DNA from: Ailurus styani
Lineage: Eukaryota > Chordata > Mammalia > Carnivora > Ailuridae
DNA: 64,000 nt
NCBI GenBank assembly: GCA_002007465.1
Contig: LNAC01000774.1
Location: 324,426 to 388,425, forward strand
Direction: 5' to 3'
The notes under the pieces were generated by a model, which did no database searches, was not told the DNA's origin, and saw only the letters and a list, made by a program, of their open reading frames with translations. Positions 57,817 through 64,000 of the stretch are shown here, in pieces; position 1 is the stretch's first letter; each line of letters opens with the position of its first letter. A program made the translations under genes and the position numbers.

Positions 57817-60800
57817 ATAAGGGTGGGGAACTGCATCTTATTTTTCTGTGTATTTGTAGTGCCAGGGAGCCACTACAGTGTAGGTTCCCAGTAAAGTCTG
57901 ATAAAATTGATCTTGGAATGCCCCTGCTAATGAGATTCTATGGCACCCTCTCTACCCAAGTTTAGATAGTACCTCCCTTTTTTTGTTACTTTGTTATAAG
58001 TCCCTAGCAATGTTATATTGTAACATTTGTCACTTTATGTTGCAAATTATCTGTTTAACATGTTTCTTCTTCCATCAGACTTTGTTGCTTTTAAATGGTA
58101 GTGACTCACAAAGGCAATAGTAATCTGTGGGTCTAGTAAGACTTTTTCTAGGAGTTTACATGTAATTCCTAATGGATCTTGAACAGATTAGATTTGTGCC
58201 AGAGAAGAGGATCTCCTAGGTGTTCAGGTAGCCTGTATAGATCTTATGTTTAAATAGAGATTTACAGTGTTAAAATGCAGAATCGCAAAAGTTTAGGCAG
58301 GGAAGAGCACTGGAAGAATTTAGGACCATAGAGTAGCTTTGACCAACTCATTCCGGTTTTAACATTCTGAATTTCCTCTAACTCTTGGGATTCTGTTATT
58401 GTCACTGACAAAATCATTTTTCTTAGTACTTAGTCTATACACTTAATTACTTGTAGGACCTGAAAAGGGATAAATGTTAAAACACTTAAACTATTATTAA
58501 ATCCTTTCTATTATCTTCACCTAGGGTAATATTTTGTCTTAAAAATAAAGCTTAGGTTTCTGATACATTTTTTTCAGTTTATTTTTTTTTGAGTAGTTTT
58601 TTCCCCTCTTAAGTCTTTTAAAGACCCCCACAAAATCAATACTTTAAAATACACCTCCAACAATAGCCACCCTGGCAGCCATTACAGTAATTTTTTTTCT
58701 TTAGTGATGAGTATCATAGGAAGCAACAGGTTGTGCTGATTTGAACTTAAAAGTTTCTGGGACTTCCACAGTATGGTGGTCGTGTTTAAATAATGCACTA
58801 AATAGTACATTCATCTCTTGTAGTGCTTAGTTATATGTGTGGAATAAACTTCACAATGAGAGATTTCTCTCAGTTTGTCTCAATAACAAATTTACTTAAT
58901 GCCTTTTTGTTTTTTCTCTTTGGAGATTCCTCTTAAGGGGGAATTGCATATTTCTGCTAACCTTTTGAATCTTTAGAATTTTTATAGAAATATCAACCTT
59001 TCAAAACTTTAAAAAACAGAAACATGTTAGAACATAATTAGTTGTGATTGTGTTTTTGAAAAGGTATTTTCCATAGAATTAGTGATGGCACAGCTTAACA
59101 CCCTTGTGAGCAGATGAGGATACTGAAGCACAGAGAGAATCAAAGATTTGTTCAGTTATAAGTAGCAGATCCAAGAATACTGCCCTAATGTGTGGAATAA
59201 AGATTCAAAACTCATTTCCATCAAGCCATGGTGACCATTTCTAACTTAAATTGATCAAAAATAACACATTTTAAAATAGAAAATTGGATTAAAGCATTTT
59301 GTGGTGTGTGAATTTACTTCTTTGGGAAAGTTAAGGTGCTTATGCTGAGGAGTGGTTGATTTTGGGAAAAAAGAAAGCTTTATCTTTCAGTGGCTCACCT
59401 AAGTGCTGATTAGAGTTATCTAAAAGTGGTTAATTCTGTATTTTGCAAAGTTTATCTGAAAGGTAAGGCACTATATTGCATGTATTTGCCTTACCTATCA
59501 GTTTTGAGTTGAAGACACCGTAAGGTAACTTTAGAAATAGTGTTTCCATTTTATTCTGAAGGAACATAGTTCATTAGAAACTCCAGGTTCTAACATGCAA
59601 GGTTTAACCAGGTTGTGCTCTGGGGTTTTTGTTTTTGTGTTTTCGTTGAGGAGGGAAAGGTTAGAGGGGAAATAAAAGGATGAACACACAAGGCTTCATA
59701 CCTTGTTCCCCTTGAACTTCACCTTCTTTTTTTGTTCTATCTCTTTAATTACTGGTGCTACCACCATACTGACCATCTTCTGGCCCAAGTGCGTACCACC
59801 AGACTCTTTTACCTTTCTTTCACCTTTGAACAACTAAGAAAGACTACAGCTTATAAAAGCCTTTATCAAAATTTAGTACTAGAGAAGAACAACTGTGAGA
59901 TAAATAAAGTAGGAAGCACAATGGCAGTATGGAGTATAAAGTAAATGCTCTTTTCTCTTGAGGGGCTGCCCTATTCCACATGTTGCCTTGAGATAGCTAT
60001 TCCAAAGTCGTACTGTAGGATAATTTGGTGGAATTTCTAATTTCTGACTTTTGACCTAGCCACAGTTGGAGAGCTTCTTTTCACATGCCATCATGTAGAA
60101 GCTTCCTCCCAAACACATTAATGATCAAGACCAAGAAAGTTAGATTCCTAGTTCTATAGCCCACCCTTCACCTTTCTTATATGGCTTCTGTTTTCTGAGA
60201 GGCACACCTCTTCCCCAGGAGATTGCTGGTGAATGATCTGTCTTCAAATGGGAAGCAACCTTTACAGCACCATCAACATTACTTTACTTTTACATGCTAC
60301 ACTGTTGGTAACAGTGATATGAGTTTATACAAAGAGTATCTGAAGTTTTGCTCCCTCATGTTCCAGCATAACTCTTAGGCTTAACTACATTTGTAAAGAA
60401 TATTGGTAGTTCTTTAGGGTTGTATATTAAGTATAAGATGTTTTATTATCTAGAATTATAAAACATTTTATCATTACCACTTTGATATAAACATATTCTT
60501 GGTACACTGTTTTGGAAAGGATCAGAACCATTAAAACACTTTCTTAGCCAAAACAATAATAGATCATGTTGAAGAACACTGAAAGAAACCAATTGCTTTA
60601 TATTTAGTTTTCAGGGGAGCTTATTAGAGATATCTTATTTTGAAACATTTCCCATTTCTTTAATGAGCATTTGTAACTATCTCTTTGGTTTATGTTGTTT
60701 GTGAAATTATAGTTCAACACTAATAAGCCTTGTTGACCTTCTGTCTTAAAATATGTTACATATTACCTGGCAGCTTCTACTGATACTATAAAGTGCTAAA

Positions 60801-61880
60801 AATGCCTGGATATTCTGTTAAACTGTGCAAGTTTTAAGGTTTCAAGGTGCTATTTGCAGTGGTTTTTTGGTGACTAACCTATAAATCTAGTTTCAACTGC
60901 CTGTAGACTTGACTGCCTCAAGCATAAAAGGGTATAAAAAGAAACTTGCTACCTCAGCAAGTTGAAAATAATTTTCTCCTCTCACACAGCAGCATTTGCT
61001 AAATCAAGTAAAAATTACGTAGTAACATTTCAAGAACCATAAAAATATAACTATATCAACTTTTTCGGCTTATGTTTTCTCCTTTTGACAAAAGAAGGGT
61101 ATTGGCAGTTTGACTTATGTTGCAGTTAAGTCCCATCTCTCTAGAAATTCTGACTTTTTGTAAGGTATAGGATCTGGGAGTAACTGAAGAAGGCTTTCTC
61201 TCCAGATGATTTTTAGAAGAAGCAGACTGCACTCTCAGTAATGCAAAACAATTTATGGAAGAATTGAGGAACATTTGTGAAGTCATAATGAAAAAAGAAA
61301 AGCACAGAAGAGGGGGCAAAAAATGTGTGGTGATAATGTAAAATATTAACAGGGGTGTCAAATCAAAGATAGAGCAGAAAAGAAACACTCTAGTAATATA
61401 GAGAAAGGGAAAGACCCACATCATGCTTCAGGGCTGGACAGATCCTACAGGTACCTTAGTACTGTAACCCCTACAGGTTTCACACCCTTACTCTGTGGGT
61501 GTGAGTCTGTGCATGTGTGAGTGCTTCTTACACTTATTGCAGCTTTACAGCCTTTATCGTGGAGACAAACAGCTATCCTCATCTTAAGATAGTGCTGCTG
61601 AAGGTATGGTATCTTTACAGCAGTAAGTCTCTGCAATAATGCAAAGAAGTATGTAACCCCATATAGTGATGTGTGTACTGAAACACATGTAGTAAATGTT
61701 TATGCCTCTTATACACAAGGCACTGTTTGTTTTTGTGATGATATACAAGTCAGTCAGAATTTAAACATGCTCTACAGTGGTATTTTACTTGGGAAGTCTG
61801 GAAGGCTTTCTAGAACTAATGGTGTGTAAGCAGGGTGTGTTGTATATGCCATCTCATATGGTGTCTAGTCCTTGTTTAGG
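57817..61880. other. Long gene-free stretch, intron-like
   Basis: The sequence is AT-rich and CpG-poor, with one antisense MIR-like segment near 59080-59240 (GATGAGGATACTGAAGCAC). No SINE or L1 was seen over 4 kb. If the CpG-island gene runs to the right, this is probably intron 1. Confidence 0.45.
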
Positions 61881-61884
61881 GAAA

Positions 61885-62880
61885 AAACAAGGCAGATTCA
61901 TTGATGCATTCATTCAGCAAATAATTATTAAACATCTTGTTGTAGCAGGCACTTTCTTTAGTACAATCAGATAGTCTTATGGGGAGAAAGCCCTTAACTA
62001 TATATTCAAACACTGCATCTGTTAATATGCCAGAGATGAAAAGGGACATGGTTCTAGAAGAACTTACAGAAGGGAAATTTGGTGTCTTTGTGGTGGTCAT
62101 AGAATGCATCCCTGAGATATGGAGGATGAGTGGGAATTAAATAGGTTAAGTAAGGTTAAAGAAGCATATACAGATTTCATAGGGCCAGTAGTAGGTGTCT
62201 GAAGGACTGAAGGTCTGAAAGTCTGAAGGACTGGTATGAATGGACAAGAAAGGGACTGTATAGGGAGGTGGGGCTGGGTGATTCTTAGGGTCTAGATCAT
62301 CTAGCTTGGGCCTTGCTTTTATTCTAGAGGCAATAGAAGTCATTTGGAAAGTTTTTTCAGGGGTTGGGAGGGTTGAAGTAGGGATGACATCATAGTTAAA
62401 TTTTGAGAAATGCTTCCATTGAAGAAAATGGCTCAGAGCTTGGCATGAGTAGCCTGATGGATAGAGTGGTGATGATGATTGAGATGGAGAGCAGAAATTG
62501 ACTTGAGCAATATTTAGGAGGTAAAATGGGCAGAATTTTTAGATGGATTGAATATGGGAAAGAGAGAAGGAGGTATCAAAGTGTTGATTTCTAGGTTTCT
62601 GGCTTTTATACTTGAATTGATTACAATAGGGTTAGATAGGGACTATTAGAAAAGGAACACACTTTTGAATGGTGAAATTGAAGTTGGACATTATTTGAGT
62701 GTGAGGTGCCTTTGAGTTATCTAAAATAAGATTCCAGTTAGACATTAGGAAATACTAATCTTGCACTAGGAAAAAGACTGGATTAGAGATATGAATTTGG
62801 AATCATTCAAGTATAGCCAATAATTGAATCAGTGCATAGATGAGATCATCTAAGGCTGCACTGTCCAGTATGATAGACAT
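61885..62880 (+). repeat. Ancient mammalian repeat remnant
   Basis: CATTCATTCAGCAAATAATT, AGGCAATAGAAGTCATTTGG, GATTTCTAGGTTTCTGGC, GGACATTATTTGAGTGTGAGG, AATTTGGAATCATTCAAG and AGATGAGATCATCTAAGG follow, in order, a long old mammalian repeat that I recognise by pattern. The class is uncertain and it is diverged. Confidence 0.5.
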
Positions 62881-63189
62881 TAACCACATGTAGCTGCTGA
62901 TTACTTGTAAATGTAACATACTTGTAAAATACAGACTGGGTTTGGAAGACTTAGTACAAAAAGGATCTAAATATCTCTCATTCATTTTTATATTGCTTAC
63001 ATATTGAAATAGTGCTATCAATATATTGTGTTAAAATATATTATTAAGTTAATTTCACATGTTTCTTTTTACTATTACATATGTGGCTTTCATCATATTT
63101 CTATTAGATAGCACTGATCTATGATCTAAAAAATCAGGCTTTAAATAAGAAGAGGCGAGGTTCAAGTACTGAGGAATTTCAGCATTTTT

Positions 63190-63364
63190 TTAAAAGATTT
63201 TATTTATTTATTAGAGAGAGAGAGAGAGCACAGAGGGACAGTGTGAGAGAGAAGCAGGCTCCACACTGAACAGGGAGCCTGATGGGGGGCTCGATCCCAG
63301 GATCCCAAGACCATGACCCGAGCCAAAGCAGACGCTTAACTGACTGAGCCACCTAGGTGCCCCA
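63190..63364 (-). mobile_element. CAN-SINE
   Basis: The reversed SINE reads GGCACCTAGGTGGCTCAG on the minus strand. The TSD AATTTCAGCATTTTT (63175-63189) versus AATTTCAGGATTTTA (63365-63379) has two mismatches. Confidence 0.95.
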
Positions 63365-63657
63365 AATTTCAGGATTTTAAAAGAGAATTAGCCTTTTGGT
63401 AGCTTCCAGAGAGGGGGAGAAAGCATTGGAATATGAAGTCATTGACTTTTCTGAAAAGAGAAAATGGACACATCCTTAAGAGTTCTTTGACAAGATTACT
63501 TGCTTAGGTCAGTATTGGATTACTGACTTGCTGATATTAGAGATTCAGATCAGTTTTTAAAACATGTTTTATAAATTTAGGTATCTGAAGGTTCCTTTTT
63601 TTTTTTTAAATTTCACCCCCATCCCCTCAAAACTCCTTTAAATATAAAATGCAAATA

Positions 63658-63866
63658 GGGGGCACCTGGGTGGCTCAGTCGGTTAAGGCTCTGTCTTCAG
63701 CTCAGGTCATGATCCCACTCAGGTCATGATCCCAGGCTCCTGGGATCAAGCCCTGCATTGGGCTCCCTCGAAGCAAGGAGCCTGCTTCTCCCTCTGCCCC
63801 TCCCCCTGCTCATGCTTTCTCTCTCTCTCTCTCTTTCTGTCAAATAACTAAATAAAATCTTTAAAA
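63658..63866 (+). mobile_element. CAN-SINE with an internal 17 bp tandem duplication
   Basis: The GGCACCTGGGTGGCTCAG head is normal. CTCAGGTCATGATCCCA occurs twice in tandem (63701-63717 and 63718-63734), without a difference. The TSD ATAAAATGCAAATA is exact at 63644-63657 and 63867-63880. Confidence 0.95.
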
Positions 63867-64000
63867 ATAAAATGCAAATAAAATTCAGCTGCAGCTTTTC
63901 AGAAGATAGCCTGTCATGGATATTAAATGAGGATGTTAAGAAAAAACATTTTTATTTTACTAAATTCCTAAACAAGACCTTGAGACGTTTGAAAATTAAT

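Overview
This is a mammalian nuclear window, almost certainly from a caniform carnivore and most likely a mustelid. The main evidence is about 22 copies of the tRNA-Lys-derived CAN-SINE (SINEC), recognisable by a head of the type GCGCCTGGGTGGCTCAG, a pyrimidine-rich 3' part and an (AAATAA)n tail. Many belong to the subtype reading GTGGGTTAAAGCCTCTGCC, which I associate with mustelids from memory. Carnivore-type L1 3' ends support the same placement. It is not bacterial or viral, and I found no protein-coding exon, tRNA gene, rRNA gene, CRISPR array or operon that I can support. The longer open frames are chance frames through repeats, purine tracts or runs of N.

Layout. 1-13 kb: unique sequence with MIR, L2, SINE, LTR-like and hAT fragments, ending in an antisense L1 3' part (11.2-12.5 kb). 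13.5-17.8 kb: a cluster of six plus-strand SINEs, one cut by a single-N scaffold join. 17.2-22.8 kb: A-rich ancient L1/HAL1-like sequence, a second single-N join with a 183 bp false duplication, an MLT1-like LTR, and a sense L1 3' end broken by a (TA)n tract and a 342-base gap. 23.3-23.8 kb: a clean 5'-truncated L1 with target-site duplications (TSDs). 26.9-41.4 kb: 14.5 kb with no SINE at all, holding mainly unique sequence, MIR fragments and one gammaretrovirus-type LTR (31.65-32.25 kb). 41.4-53.97 kb: SINEs again, (CA)n and (GGAA)n microsatellites, and several antisense L1 fragments. 54.7-56.4 kb: a CpG island with two CCAAT boxes and a 166-base gap, the only strong gene-regulatory signal. 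57-64 kb: AT-rich, intron-like sequence with a few SINEs.

The window therefore reads as intergenic or intronic sequence plus one CpG-island promoter whose gene I cannot name. The most useful observations are: a probable heterozygous SINE insertion exposed by a scaffold join (16.8 kb); a false haplotype duplication (19.3-19.7 kb); two inverted SINE copies sharing 38 bp of non-SINE 3' flank, a possible SINE 3' transduction (6.5 and 17.6 kb); and the unassigned CpG-island promoter. I see no sign of a new multi-gene system. Repeat family names are from memory and were not checked against a library.
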